Assembly (NCBI GenBank): GCA_014529385.2
Contig: CM043963.1
Location: 80,303,412 to 80,367,411, forward strand
Direction of reading: 5' to 3'
From: Adiantum capillus-veneris
Taxonomy: Eukaryota; Streptophyta; Polypodiopsida; Polypodiales; Pteridaceae
DNA: 64,000 nt
The position numbers were made by a program, and so were the translations under genes. The notes under the pieces are model-generated. The model searched no databases. It was not told the DNA's origin and saw nothing but the letters and a program-made list of their open reading frames with translations. Position 1 is the stretch's first letter. Every line of letters starts with the position of its first letter. Below are positions 1-11,142 of this stretch, in pieces.

Positions 1-670
1 AAACAACAAGTGTTCCATGCAACTTTAGGTACTTTAGCACCCAGATCATTTCCATCCCAAAGGAATCTTTTGGCTAATTGTGTGGCTTGATCAAGTTGTA
101 GCTTGGAGGGTTTCCAACAAGAGATGTAGTAGATTAAGGAAGGCAGGAGGTGTAGTGGCTAAGCACAAAGACCCTAGAGGAGAGAATAGGTTGCATATTG
201 TGCCATTGTTACATTTTCTTTCTAAATCTGTTAAGAACCCACTTCCATCTCTGTTCCATTGAAACAGTAAACCCCTGGTATACACAATAGTCTAAACATT
301 TGCCCATCTGGAATGTCTTACAACCTACATTCCTTACTGAAACTGGTAAATCCCTATTGGAGGACTTGAATCCTATCTCAGAGTGGCTAATTACAGATCC
401 ACTACCCAGACAAAATAAGTTAACACAATCCAGAAATCCCCTAGCAAAATTACTATCAGCATGCATAAGAGCATTTGTATCATCTGCAAATTGTTGGAGA
501 CAGAGGGCAGAGGAGGCCCCTTGGATATTAATGCCTTTAATTATACCTTCATTGATTTTGTCTTTGATCAGCTACCCAAGAGCATCTGAAGCAATTGCAA
601 AGAGCAGAGGGGCAAGAGGACATCCATGTTTGATGGACCTCATGAGGTGAATTGCATTTGAAAGATCACT
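1..670 (-). pseudogene. LINE (L1-type) reverse transcriptase, C-terminal part
   Basis: The minus strand reads as the second half of an L1-type ORF2 reverse transcriptase. Near 650-560 it shows a box reading HGCPLAPLLFAIASDALG, which matches the family box RGVRQGCPLSPLLF. Near 500 it shows the catalytic QFADDT motif. Near 70-10 it shows the post-RT segment FLWDGNDLGAKVPKVAW, typical of plant L1s. Several stops and a frame change show it is dead. The upstream part of the same RT lies beyond the solo LTR that splits it; the 3' end runs off the left edge. In life the protein would nick target DNA and copy the LINE RNA in the nucleus. Identification as a LINE is firm; the subfamily is not assignable by eye. 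Confidence 0.85.
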
Positions 671-2283
671 TGTAATGGAATGTCCTATGAACTTTGAAAA
701 TAGCGTAATTAGGAGAATTAAAGAGAGCATTTTTGTGAGACTACTTTGAGAACATAGAGGGTGAACTTAATTAATAATAGCAACATAATCATAGTACTTA
801 ATTAACTTGACATGAACAATACTTTTGCAAGAGAGAGAGTTTAGAGAACTTGACAACAATTGAGGACCGGATTTATGTGGAGCCGTTCCCCCCTCCAATA
901 GACTTTTGTATTATAGATTCTCCCATCAAGAGAGACTTGGTACAATACAATCTTTGTGTTCCTTGTGACCTAGGTGATGCAATGAAGATGGGAAGCTTCA
1001 TGCATCACGATCATAACATAGACTTTGCAAAAAGCATTAACTATCCCAAGCCTCAGTCCCAAGGCCTCAAACGCCTTCAAAGGTGGAGAGAGCTACCGGG
1101 GAATGAGGGTAGGAAAGAGGAAGAAGAAACATTCATAGGAGAAAGAAATATTTCCTCACTTATCATCACTCTTCTTGCTAGCATACATAATAGCATAGTA
1201 ATGAAGATGGATAAGATGTCAAGCTTAAGCATTGAAGCATGGCTCTGGGTTGGATTTGCATTCCATAGCCAAGAGTGTTGGTGTAGGCTCTCAACTTCTC
1301 AACAAGCTTGGAGAAGGAGATGGAGTTCTTGCACTTTGAATGAGAGTGTGTGTGAGGTTGTGTGGGAGAGTATACCCCCCAAGAAACCCCCCTTCTTGCT
1401 TTGGTCAATCCCCAGGTCTTCTAGCTCAACTTGGAAGCTCATTGGACCCTTGCAAGCCTGGCCAATCACATGCAAAATGCATATCAAGCAACAAGGGTAG
1501 CCTAGGACAAGTGTCCCCCTTACCCCTTTGAGAGAGAGGACTTAATATTTTCAAAAACAATTAATTAAATTAACTAAATTATCATTGGACCTCTCTAGGG
1601 GTCAACCAATAGGCTTTGGACACTCATTGAGGGTAACCTAGCTAGGGGCTTGACATGTGTCCTACTTGCCTCTTAGGCAAGGGGTGCCCTTTGGGAGAGA
1701 GAGAGAGAGAGAGAGTTCAAGCAAACCCCCCCGCCCCCCTTACTTGCATGGCTCAAGCCCCTCAACCTTGGGCCCAGTTCTCACCACAAGCTCGACTCTT
1801 AAGCCTCTCAACCTTGGGCTAGGTTCTCACCACAAGCTCAGCTCTTAAGCCCTTCAAGCTTGGGCTCGGTTCCCACCTCAAGTACAACCCTAGCATCTCA
1901 ATCATGACAAGCACCTGAAGCATCTCAATCATCAAGCACCTCAAGCATCTCAATCACCAGGCACAGCAAGCACCTCAAGCTTGGGCCGGGTTCCCACCTC
2001 AAGCACAACCCTAGCTTATCGAAGGTCAAAGGACTTTTAACACTAATCTTTGGAGGTCTTCACTGAAGCTAACCCTAAGGTCTTCACGCTCCATTGGTGG
2101 CTAGCCTTGCTCTTTAACATATCGTCTCTCATTTGGACCCCTTTACCATTGGCCCCATGTTGAGATAGACCCATAAGCACATGTCTATATTCTAACCCTT
2201 GTTCCCGTCTATTCTCCCACATTAAATGATCAGTTTAATATGAGAAAATCATCTGGTTTGGTTAAATATTAGATTTTATGACA
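671..2283 (-). repeat. Solo LTR of the chromovirus family (subfamily B), minus orientation
   Basis: This block is the reverse complement of the LTR at 51713-53321. Read on minus it begins TGTCATAAAATCTAATA and ends in TACA. It carries the family landmarks: an inverted copy of the segment ATTAAATGATCAGTTTAATATG near its start and the block around 850-960 with gaggaccggattta. No internal gag or pol sequence is attached. It interrupts an L1 RT, and the LINE frame resumes on both sides. The flanking pentamers are TCACT (666-670) and TAACT (2284-2288), a 4/5 match to a 5-bp target duplication. Degenerate repeats of the AAGCACCTCAAGCATCTCAATC type lie at about 1885-1985. A solo LTR implies recombinational loss of the element's interior. 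Confidence 0.85.
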
Positions 2284-3178
2284 TAACTATTGATAAAAAT
2301 CCTTGCATAAGCATTACCAAAAAGAACATGCACAAATTTAATGAACATCTTCCCAAATCCAATGTCATGCAAGATTGAAGCATAAAATCCCACTTCATTC
2401 TGTCATATGCCTTATCAAAGTCAACTTTGAAGAAATAGTAGTCTCGATCAATGTCAGCAGCATATTCCATCCCTTCCCACAGAGTGATTATAGCATCCAG
2501 GATGAATCTACCTCTAATGAAACCTTTTTTCTCTTTAAGAATAATTTGATCCATCAAATGACTAATTCTTATGGCCAGACAGAGGGAAAAAACTTTGTAG
2601 AGTGTTGTTAGACAAGTTATAGGCCACTACTCCTTGCTGTATTTTTTATGAATGAGTTTAACAACTCCTGTGTTGATGCTAGCAAGAAGAGCTCCTCTCC
2701 TAGTGGATTCTTGCCAAATACTACAAAGGTAGGGGACTAAGAAATCTTGATATTCCAAAAAAAAAAACTCATCATCTATCCCAAGATATTTTCCAGTGTT
2801 CAGCTTAGAGATAGCTTCTCTAATCTCCCCCTCAGAGATGGGCTAGTCCAGGAGCTTGGTGCTTTGAGTAGAAATAATTCACTTTCTATTTAGAGAAATT
2901 TGAGCTCTTGCTTCCTAGATAGCCCTGGTTCTCTTAGGGGGTTCAGAGAAGATATCGAAAAAAAATTTATGAGCAGTGTCCAAGTTCTCTTGATGAGTGG
3001 TGGCAATAGTGCCAGATTCATTTTCAAGAAAAGGAATAAATTCCTTAAACTTTTTCTTTTTCAGAAGTTCAAACATGTTTCTGTAGGTCTATCCAACTTT
3101 CTAGCCCAAAACTCTCTAGTATAGACAAGGGCTCCACTAGCTTCTAAGAGCTCTTCTTGTCTGAGCTTGGTTTTTGAT
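2284..3178 (-). pseudogene. LINE (L1-type) reverse transcriptase, N-terminal part
   Basis: This continues the LINE of 1-670 on the other side of the inserted LTR. On minus, from the right, it has a pre-RT region. Next comes the L1 motif around 2850-2790 resembling EIREAISKLNTGKYLGIDD (family: KSPGPDG). Then comes a GVVKLIHKK-type box, then QKGFIRGRFILDAI and the catalytic-palm box FFKVDFDKAYD near 2440. Stops and at least one frameshift are present. The reading frame is cut exactly where the LTR enters at 2283. The right-hand boundary with the copia scrap is approximate. Confidence 0.8.
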
Positions 3179-3835
3179 AAAGCAAACCTATTTTTTTCCA
3201 AGCCCTACCTCACACTTTATAGTGATTTATGTAGGACTTATGAAAGCCTCGTTTAACCAAATGAGTGTCAACTTTCTCATACCAAGCACGAGGAGATTGC
3301 TACCACCCATACAAAGATTTCTCACATTTGCACACTTTATCCTCTTGTCCTTTCTTGACAAAATCGCGAGGCTACATTACATAAAGTTCCTTAAATATGT
3401 CACCATTCAAGAAAGCAGTAACAATATCTGATTGATGTACATCCCATCCAAAATGAGCTGCCAATGCACATAGAAAACAGATAGTAGTCATACGTAAAGT
3501 GGGATAAAAAATCTCTTCATAATCTATGCCTTTTTGTTATGCATAACCTTTTGCAACAAGAGCCTTATAGCGATCAATCTTACCATACAAATTACATTTC
3601 AACTTTTAAACCCACTTCGTAATAATGGCCTTTTTTTCCAGGAGGAAAATCACATAAATCCATGTGTCATTTCCTATAAGTGCATCATATTCTGATTGCA
3701 TGGTAGCCATCCAACTTTTTGAATTCAGTGATTCGTCAAAAGATAGTTGTTCGTCTACATTACATAAACTAGAAACAGACAAAGCATAACAATCTGATGC
3801 ATAAGATGCATGGCGAGAATGTGAAAGAGTATGTC
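3179..3835 (-). pseudogene. Ty1/copia reverse transcriptase fragment
   Basis: The minus translation contains the classic start of a copia RT. In order it shows WMATMQSEYDALI, then an IDRYKALVAKGYA-like box, GIDYEEIFYP, an LCALAAHFGWDVHQ block, the first catalytic Asp region SDIVTAFLNGD, and near the left end a PRAWYEKVD-like box. It is shot through with stops and frameshifts, and the second catalytic box and RNase H are missing. It sits between two LINE copies on the same strand; no LTR is visible on either side, so it is an isolated scrap. Family assignment to Ty1/copia is firm, lineage unknown. Confidence 0.75.
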
Positions 3836-6660
3836 AATAGAAATATATTTGAATGAGGCCACTGTGGGTTCCAAACAGTTTTAGCTATCTCCACCCACCA
3901 AACCTCCAGCCATTGTTTACCCCATTGTTTTTTTGAGGGGGACGAACCAATCAGCCTTATGTATTAAAGCATGGTATATGCCCTTGGTATGTCGTTTGAG
4001 GAAATGGCTACTCTGGGCCATCACTAGGCTTTCCACTCAAAACTGGAATCATAGAGAGACATCAAGAAATTGTCCAACCCTTCCACAACTTTGTTGACAA
4101 GTAGTCTATCAGTGCCATTGAGGTGAAATTGGGCAACCAATTGGTATGTCTCTTTCCAGCTCTGGTTGTTGACGTCCTAGAAGTGGGCCAATCATTGGAG
4201 TCCTTGGTCTAAAAATCTATCTCCAATAGTATGCCAACAACTTTGGAGAGCCACGCGGACCAGTTTGTTATGGAGTTCTGGAAGTATTTGGTTATCTCTC
4301 CCCACTCCAATGCCTTCGTTTCTCTATTGTACTTATGCACTAGCTTGCTCGTTTACCCAGTCTCAGGTTGGACCATTAAGGGGCTAGGAGTTTGTCGCGA
4401 ACCTCTATCCCTTTCCACTATCCACTTTTAGAGTAGAGATTCACTCGGTCCATCATATCCTTGGTCATAATAGCCCATGCCTGGTGTTGTTTGGCGCCAG
4501 TAGCTTTGGAGAGCCACATAGATTCTAGAAATATTTGGTTATTTATCCCCACTCGAATGCCTTCATTGCTCTATTTCACTCACGCACCAACGAGTTGAGC
4601 TTCACTTGGTCCATCATATCCTTGGTCATAATAGCCCATGCATGGTCTCTTTTTGCAATTGAGACCACAAATTTGGCACATTGGGCCTCAACAAGAACAA
4701 CAAGGCTGAGTATCCCTATACCACCTTGTTCCACCGATCTAACAACTAATCCCATTTTGCCTGCCCACTACCAAGGCATCGAGTCTTATAGGGAAGCATC
4801 ACATGCTCCCACCTTCTCATTTTACATCTGGCCGTTCTTCCAAGACCCAATAGAATCTTTGCTCGTGCATTATGTTAGCCCCCAAGGGGCCCCCATATGG
4901 CAAAATATCTTTTCTTTTGAGACATTTTCTCAGTCCAAAAAGATGGGTCGAAAGAGTTGTTCTTAGATGGAAATATATCCCTTGACTTTTAAATATTGCA
5001 CTTTGACCCCGAGGCAATGGCAAATGTTTGCACAATCTCCAGAGCCTTCTTGAATACTTGGGGGAAAGATTTCAAGGAGAGGAAGGAGGACTTCATCCAT
5101 GAATAGCTTGGCCATGAGTTGGTTGTTGCCAGGCAAGGTCAACCCTTGTAGCTCCCCTCTCGCAGCACTAGCTTTGAGCATAGTAATTAGGGGATGCAAG
5201 CCAATGGCGAATCGCAAGGGGGCATCCTTGTTTGATTGTTCTTGTGACTTCAAAGGAGCCCACAATTCTACATTGAGCAGAAGCTCAGAATGGCTACCAG
5301 CGCCCAGAGTGTGAACCAATCGATAGAGCAAGATGCAAAGCCCAACGATTTCATGACATCTAGTATGAAGAACCACATAAGCCTTGTCCAGGTCAAGTTG
5401 CAGCAGAATGCACTCTTGCTTGATGAGGGTTTCGTACTTGATGCCAACCATTGCTACCAATGTATTGTCATAAATTGACCTTCCTTTGATAAACCTGTGC
5501 TGATGTGGGGAGGTGGCTTTGTCTAAGAGGGGAGTCAAGTTGCAACAAAATGCACTCTTGTTTGATGAGGGTTGCATACTTGATGCCAACCATTGATGCA
5601 GATATATTGTCATAAATTGATCTTCCTTTGATAAATCCATGCTGATGTGGGGAGGTGGCTTTGTCGAGAAGGGGGGAGATCCTAAGGGCAACAACTTTTG
5701 CAATGATTTTATATGCCACATACATCATAGAGATGGGATTCTAGTGCTTCATTTGAGAGAAACAGACTTAATTGGAGAAAGGTTTTATGAGCCCTTTCTT
5801 TACGCTAGAGTCCATAGTCCCTTCAGGTAGGGATTGGCTAGCCATATGTGTGATTGGGAACTTGAGATCATCCCAAAATTCTCTGAAGGACTCTCTAATC
5901 AAGCTGTCCCAACCATGGGACTTCTACTCGCCTAAAGCTTGCAACACAAGCGAGCATTCATCTTTAGAAAAATCCTTTTCAAGAAGGTTGGCTTCAGATT
6001 GAGAGATCATCTCACTTACACTCGCAAGCAGAGTAGCTCTAGCTTCATCAACTTCTTGAGAGGAGGCCTCAGGTTGGCCAATAACCTGGCTTAAATAATC
6101 AAGCATCATCTTGGCCATTTCATCTTAGACTTGTACAACATTCCCGTCCCCATCTACGAGCAAGTGGACACGGCCTCGACTCCTCTTGATTTTCAAGGCC
6201 CTGAAAAAGTGTGTTTGTTTGGAGGCCTCCCGACTGAAGGAAGGAATCTCTAAATAATACTCTTGCCCTCCTAACCTCTTGGAGTTGTTGTTCTGCCAAG
6301 TCAGTTTTTGCTTCTAGCAACCTCTCGTGCTCTTCTTCGGAAGCCGACCCTACTATAATATATTGCTTGGTCAATAAAGCTACTTCATCTTAAAGTTGCT
6401 TCATACACTCCTCCAAGCCTTTTTCATTCTATGGCTCACACTTTTGACTGCTTTTTGAATACTCCTAGCAAAGATTTCCAAGCTTTAGGGTTTAAAGGAC
6501 CAACATCTTTATTTAGCTTACGTAGAGATTTTTTAGCTAGGCTTTGGAACAATGGGCCTTTGAACATGTGTTCACCTGTGATAAGCAGCTTCTTAGTGCC
6601 TTTAGGAATATGTCCCTCCCCTTTGGCATTGCTGAATTTAATGAACAAACGCATTAGTAT
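3836..6660 (-). pseudogene. LINE (L1-type) ORF2 remnant, second minus-strand copy
   Basis: Read on minus from the right, the order is: a post-endonuclease linker (6654-6120, with the box RARVLFRDSFLQSGG that in L1s precedes the RT), an RT N-terminus with a DFSKDECSLVLQALGE box near 5960, and then PHQHGFIKGRSIYDN and LLQLDLDKAY near 5400. Next comes the block HTLGAGSHSELLLN. The expected ADD box near 5090 reads FMDE. A post-RT/zf-RVT-proximal region down to about 3840 contains a segment like AFEWG, then W-AWLSK, close to that of the plus-strand LINE at about 7980. Many stops and duplications show long decay. The endonuclease domain is absent. Confidence 0.75.
5392..5675 (-). repeat. Internal tandem duplication (about 142 bp x 2) in LINE RT
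   Basis: The segments starting at about 5392 and 5534 are two diverged copies of the same RT stretch, each beginning near aatgcactcttg on plus and ending in gatgtggggaggtggctttg. On minus each copy encodes the FIKGRSIYDN box and the following QECILLQLD box. The duplication is older than the chromovirus insertion in this window, judging by the visible mismatches between copies. Confidence 0.75.
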
Positions 6661-6989
6661 ATCCTAATCCAATAAGCCCTTACTTAATTAGCTCTAACTA
6701 CCTTAACAAGTGTGGGAAAGTTCGTGGGACTCACAATGAGCCACTTCCCTTCCCATTGATGCATTAACCCTTGGCATTTGAAGGGGGCTCATGGGTAGAT
6801 TGTATTGAGGCGATAGATTGTGTTGTAAATTATTTGTCAAGTTCGTAATTGACAGTTTCAAACAACTCACATCCTTCAAACATCAACTTTGAACGCCACC
6901 CAAATTATTAGATTAATCTATAAAGAACCAATTCCAAACATGGGCAGTCGTCTTTCAACTCACCAAGTATTCAAATCCCACTCTCATGG
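6661..6989. other. Spacer between two inverted LINEs, nothing recognised
   Basis: About 330 bases between the minus-strand LINE and the plus-strand LINE. I see no coding motif, LTR end or repeat here. Confidence 0.5.
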
Positions 6990-8705
6990 TCATACATTGA
7001 GGCAGTCATGAAGGCTTTGGGATTTGGACCCAGAATGTGTGCGATTGTCTGCACGTTGGGGGAAGGAAGTTACTCTGAGCTCCTCTTCAACAACAAGATA
7101 GTGGGAGGGTTTGAGGTCAAGCACTTGATCAAGCAAAGCTGCTCCGCTGCGTTTTGCTATTGGCTCTCACCCGTTGGTGACTTCACTTGAGGACAATGCG
7201 GCGAAAGGGAAAATTCAAGGTCTTTCATTGCCTAGAGGAAAGCAACTGCTTGCTAAGCTCTTTGCAGATGACGCTGAGTCATAAACACTAAGAAGAGCCC
7301 TTGAGATTGTTCAACTTTTTGCCTCTGCCTCTGGCTCAATGTGAAGTATTGAGAAATCGAGATTGATATCTCTCTTAGAAAGCGACACCTTCGACCTCGC
7401 GAAATGGTCAGGAGAGATTATAAGCTCCACTTGGGGAGGGCATTACGGATAAATAGAGATTTGACTGGCTCTTGACCAAATTTAACAACAAAATGAGAAG
7501 ATGGAAGTTTTTTCTCCTCCCCTTTCATAGTCGAGTCATGGTGATTAATGCTTTCATGATACCATACAGGTGATTAATGCTTTCATGATACCATACATTT
7601 CATTTGTATCGCTGTTGTTGAAAATGAACAAGCCCAATTGGAAAGAATTCTTGAATCCTATCAAGAGGGTTTTATGGAAAAGTAACATGAAAGCCACAAC
7701 CCCTTGCCAATGGGGGAGAGGGGAATGGGTAGCAAGGCCTAAGAATCATGGTTGACTCGGGACTTTTCATCCCATGGTGCATGCAGAAGCTTCGTGTGCC
7801 AACGAAAGTGGGCTATTATGGCCTGGGATATGATAATGATGCAAAGCTTGCCTCGAAAGGGAGTGTATGGAAGATGGCCACTGTATCGGATAAGATTTTA
7901 GCACCTTGTTGGACATCCTCAAGCTTGGTGGCTGCACAGGGGAATTAGCACGAAAGTGTAACAAAGTAGCCTCAATTCTGGAATGGGGAGAGAAGTTCAG
8001 ATACTTCAAGGATTCCTCCTGCAATTGGTTCCCCTGGCTCTCCAAACTTGGAAGGGCTCCTTGGACCCCTTTTGGAGGGAAGTCGCACGGCTGGTGAACA
8101 ACAAAGCAATCTCTAAACTTTCGCATCTTTGGGATGTAGAAGCTGTTGTTGGAAGGATGTGGAGCTCATAGCATTGCAACATAAATTGGAGATATACGAA
8201 AGGCTTCTGATTAGTAGACTCTTGGAAGTGTTGGTATCCTCATTTCCATCTATTTGCGTATCAGAAATAGATTGGAGAGCCTCGCATTGGCCGAAAGACA
8301 AAGTGTTCTCGCTTCCCAAGACTTGGAGTACCTATAATGTGCTGGTGTACAAAGTGGTTTGCCCCACTCAACAGAATCTGAAAGAAAAATTGGTCAGAAG
8401 AACACTGGCAAAAGAGGGTTACTACCATCTGGGAGATTAAAGGGCCGGATTACATAAAAGTATTCATCTGGAGGTGCTTTGGGGAGCCTTGCCCACTGGG
8501 ATTCAGGTGCATGCTAGAGGGTTTGGCTCTGACACTTGCTATGGCTGTAGGTCAGCCTTGGAAGACCCCTTTCATCTGTTCGGCAAGTGCCCTACTTCAC
8601 GGGGACTAGCCACTAGGGTTTGCAAGTGGGTATGGAGGACTTGGAAGATCATCTTTTTTACCGATGACGTGATCTTGGGAGGACATGGTATCCAAAGCTA
8701 GGCCG
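6990..8705 (+). pseudogene. LINE (L1-type) ORF2 remnant, plus strand
   Basis: This copy carries the RT boxes CTLGEGSYSELLFNNKIV (about 7045-7100) and KLFADDAE, the catalytic ADD, at about 7255-7280. The post-RT region includes WNNKM-like and EKFRYFKDSSCNWFPWLSK segments (about 7990-8050). A zf-RVT zinc-binding domain follows at about 8470-8640, with the Cys-rich run CYGCRSALEDPFHLFGKC. It belongs to the same LINE family as the minus-strand copies at 3836-6660 and 16526-23180, because the ...LG.GS.SELL.N box is shared. Stops and frameshifts are frequent, and a short duplication (gtgattaatgctttcatgat) is seen near 7540-7590. The 5' half including endonuclease is absent. Confidence 0.8.
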
Positions 8706-8910
8706 TTTTGGTGTGCACTTAAATGATCAGATTTCGTCGTGCTAAGAAAAGTAAAGTAAGCCGACAAAATCGCAAACAAAAACCCCGGCTACCATGGTGC
8801 TCTCTCTCTCTCTCTCTAAGGCAGTGGCTAGTCATGCTTTTTTGTGCCCATGTTCATAGGTGGTTCTCCAATTAAAAAGTGGCATGTGAAGCATTTTGTG
8901 GAGTGCATGC

Positions 8911-9283
8911 CCTCAATACTAAGTAACATGGGGCCTGGGTGGTGGGATCAATGACTGTTGGCCCCCGTGAAAATCTTGAGGCCAGTGGACAACTAAAAAA
9001 AAATGATGGTCCGCCTTGCAACCAGGCGAATCGAACCTGGCACCTCCTGCTTGCAAACCCAATGGCCTAACCACCTCGCCCGAATGCATGATTGTGACAT
9101 GGGTGGCAAACAAATCGTTTATAACTATACTCGGATGCCCACCCTCCCTTGCCCTTGTTGACTAATTGTGTCCTTGTTAACTTTTTGCCAATCAGAGGGT
9201 GCTTCACATCTCGTGATTCTCGCCCCACGGTGGATCCCATGGTTGGGGCTTCGTTTAAGACCCCGTGTTACTTAGTGCTGAGG
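8911..9283 (-). mobile_element. TIR element with embedded tRNA-like segment (copy A)
   Basis: The left end CCTCAATACTAAGTAACATG is the inverted complement of the right end, whose reverse complement is CCTCAGCACTAAGTAACACG. A perfect 10-bp repeat, GAGTGCATGC, flanks it at 8901-8910 and 9284-9293; 9-10 bp fits a Mutator-like target duplication. Subterminal GGTGGGATCAATG and its inverted partner GGATCCCAT extend the inverted repeat. There is no transposase frame in the 373 bp, so it is non-autonomous. A tRNA-like pair of Pol III boxes lies inside on the minus strand; strand is given by that segment. Related copies lie at 9888-10325 and 15608-15992. Confidence 0.75.
9028..9081 (-). promoter_or_regulatory. 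tRNA-like Pol III A/B box pair in copy A
   Basis: On minus, an A-box-like GGGCGAGGTGG (9081-9071, 9 of 11 consensus positions) is followed 45 nt later (start to start) by GTTCGATTC (9036-9028), a perfect match to the B-box consensus GWTCRANNC. The segment GGTGGTTAGGCCATTGG resembles a D-arm. No complete tRNA cloverleaf acceptor stem is visible, so it is tRNA-derived rather than a tRNA gene. Confidence 0.65.
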
Positions 9284-9887
9284 GAGTGCATGCATAGAGC
9301 TATTATTTTTAGGAATGGTAGTGATTTTTTGCTTGGCGAGTCTTTTTTTTGCACTCTTTTCTTTTTTGAAAATTGTGAGTTGTGCTAGGTTTAGACGAGC
9401 CGATCGAAGAGTTGTTCGTGGCTCCACTGTGTCCAATGTTCGTTGGAGCAAAAGTAGAGAGTCTATTTTTAGACTCACAAAAAGTTGGGCAAGCCCCTCC
9501 TTGGAAGAGGGCTTTTGCTGCCTCCTTTTTAGCGAGGTGTGCAGAGATTGCATATCGAACCAGGATCAACATCGTACAGGCAACACGTCTGACTAGCAAG
9601 CTATCGCTCATTGGATGCCAAACTTGCAAGAAAAAACATACGTAAGTTACCTTCGCCTCTTGTGAACAAGGGGGGAGGTGACACTTGAAAAAGGTAGTTG
9701 CTCTCGCCGGATCCGTCTGAACTTGCCCTTAATTTGGGTTCAAACAAGGCCAGTGGAAGAATTGCTTCGTGCAAGTCTATCTCTGCTTTGTCTGAACGAT
9801 GCTGGAGGAGGAAGAGCGAAAAAGACAGAGAGGTTGAGAGAGGCCAACAACTCTTCCGGGGGGGGGGGGTGCATCCTCATCAGTAAT
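9284..9887. other. Spacer between TIR copies A and B
   Basis: Overlapping reading frames of 85-105 codons exist on both strands at about 9270-9650, but none shows a recognisable domain. A G-rich homopolymer run lies at about 9858-9869. No gene is called. Confidence 0.4.
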
Positions 9888-9970
9888 TGACACCTCCCTA
9901 GGGAGGTGGGATCAATGGCCCACAGTAGGCGTCGCGAGGCGGGTGCAATCCGGGTCGTCCGATCGTCATT

Positions 9971-10107
9971 TGAACTAGGTGTGAACTCGGAGGTATGTGC
10001 ACCACACCAAATTTGGTGTGAACTCGGTGTGAACTCAATGTGAACACGGTGTGAACTGGGTAGGGTCTGCACACCACACCAAATTTGGTGTGAACTAGGT
10101 GTAAACT
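9971..10107. repeat. GTGTGAACT-type minisatellite with two palindromes
   Basis: About eight degenerate copies of a GTGTGAACTCGG-like unit lie inside TIR copy B. They include two perfect 14-bp palindromes CACCAAATTTGGTG at 10005-10018 and 10077-10090, each embedded in a longer direct repeat. Strand asymmetry and palindromes could form hairpins. Confidence 0.75.
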
Positions 10108-10166
10108 TGCCAGCAACACCGTGATCTATAAAGTTACCACGCACACACCTTTCGATGAGTGTGCAT

Positions 10167-10219
10167 TAGCCTAGTGGTTAGAGTCAATTCCGCGGGGGAG
10201 AGGGTAGCGGGTTCAAGTC
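10167..10219 (+). promoter_or_regulatory. tRNA-like Pol III A/B box pair in copy B
   Basis: TAGCCTAGTGG at 10167-10177 matches the A-box consensus TRGYNNARNNG at every position. GTTCAAGTC at 10211-10219 matches the B-box GWTCRANNC at every position. The start-to-start distance is 44 nt, normal for a tRNA-type promoter. No cloverleaf with a paired acceptor stem is evident. Confidence 0.75.
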
Positions 10220-10325
10220 ACGGATCCGAGAAAGTGGGAATCTTTTGCATTACATAGGCAATCCAACGATCACAATCAACCAGTGATCGTGAGCCATTGA
10301 TCCCATCTCCCAAAAGGAGGTGTCA

Positions 10326-10679
10326 TTTAGTAACGGGGGTGGTTGTGGGAATAAAACTGACGGGCACGGAGGAGGAAGACGTCCTCACCTGCAGAGCGAA
10401 GCAATTTATGCCACGCAACCTTGACGCCCTTGTGCATGAAACTTGCACCGCCTAGTTTGAACAGGGCCTTAGTATTTGGATTGTCCTTTCGCTCTTTTAT
10501 GTTTGTATTAGTACAAGCATGAATAAAAAGCAGTTCCTGCATCTGCTCTCCAGTTCTATCGTACCTTGTATTTCTATGAGCCTAGCTTTTCCATTGACTC
10601 CATTTTGGGCAGCTGAGTCAACAAAGTCTTCAAAGTTCAAATGTCAGGTATTGTAGAGGGAGGCAGACTGCAGGATGTG

Positions 10680-10717
<38 letters not shown>

Positions 10718-11142
10718 ATGGTGCATGTGAATTCACTGATTATGAGTGTGAAAACATGGAGGACAGGTATTGCGGTAGGCCCAGCTGCACCCTTAATTGC
10801 ACCCAACACGTTCCTTTGGCTGCGTGTGTGTACAAAACTACTTCCTACTCCAAGTTCCAACTGCATCGCCCTACTGCATTTGTATCGCGTGAGCTGTTTC
10901 CTTCGTCTCATGCACACATGTTCCTCTGCTTCTAGAGGTTACTGGGCCAGCTACCCTCTCCTCAGCATACATACACATATACACGCGGATTGACTCAGAC
11001 CCGATGAGAGAACCTAATGTAGTGGATGCTGCCTTCCGTCACACATTCCCACATTCCCACACCCACACCCACTTCCACTCTTGATCGCCATAGCCAGACC
11101 CTCTCTTCCCAGCTCTCATCCCTGCGTCATTCCCCTCTTCAA
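10326..11142. other. 5' flank and putative promoter/5' UTR of the KCS gene
   Basis: The flank holds a (GA)n microsatellite at about 10685-10715, a CACATATACAC stretch near 10975 that could serve as a weak TATA-like element, and a C/A-rich leader (11039-11080) with repeats of the CACATTCCCACA kind. An upstream in-frame ATG at 11026 adds a low-complexity Pro/Thr/Ser/His-rich 39-residue stretch that is unlike KCS N-termini, so I treat it as 5' UTR. Confidence 0.45.

Larger units (their letters stand above)
9888..10325 (+). mobile_element. TIR element with embedded tRNA-like segment (copy B)
   Basis: The left end TGACACCTCCCTAGGGAGGT continues into GGGATCAATGGC. The reverse complement of the right end, TGACACCTCCTTTTGGGAGA, continues into TGGGATCAATGGC, giving TIRs of about 30 bp. 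The flanking 9-mers are ATCAGTAAT and TTTAGTAAC (6 of 9 match), a worn 9-bp target duplication. The 438-bp interior has no transposase. It carries a repeated GTGTGAACT-type array on the left and a tRNA-like box pair on the right. The shared GATCAATG subterminal motif and layout link it to the copies at 8911 and 15608, although its extreme ends differ (TGACACC versus CCTCA). Confidence 0.7.

Noticed and set aside
9270-9650. Overlapping frames of 85-106 codons on both strands between TIR copies A and B
   Set aside because: No domain, no supporting splice or start context; the frames overlap each other in several phases, as expected by chance in GC-richer spacer.
10160-10230. A functional tRNA gene at the perfect A/B boxes
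   Set aside because: No paired acceptor stem or anticodon arm could be drawn; the segment lies inside a TIR element.
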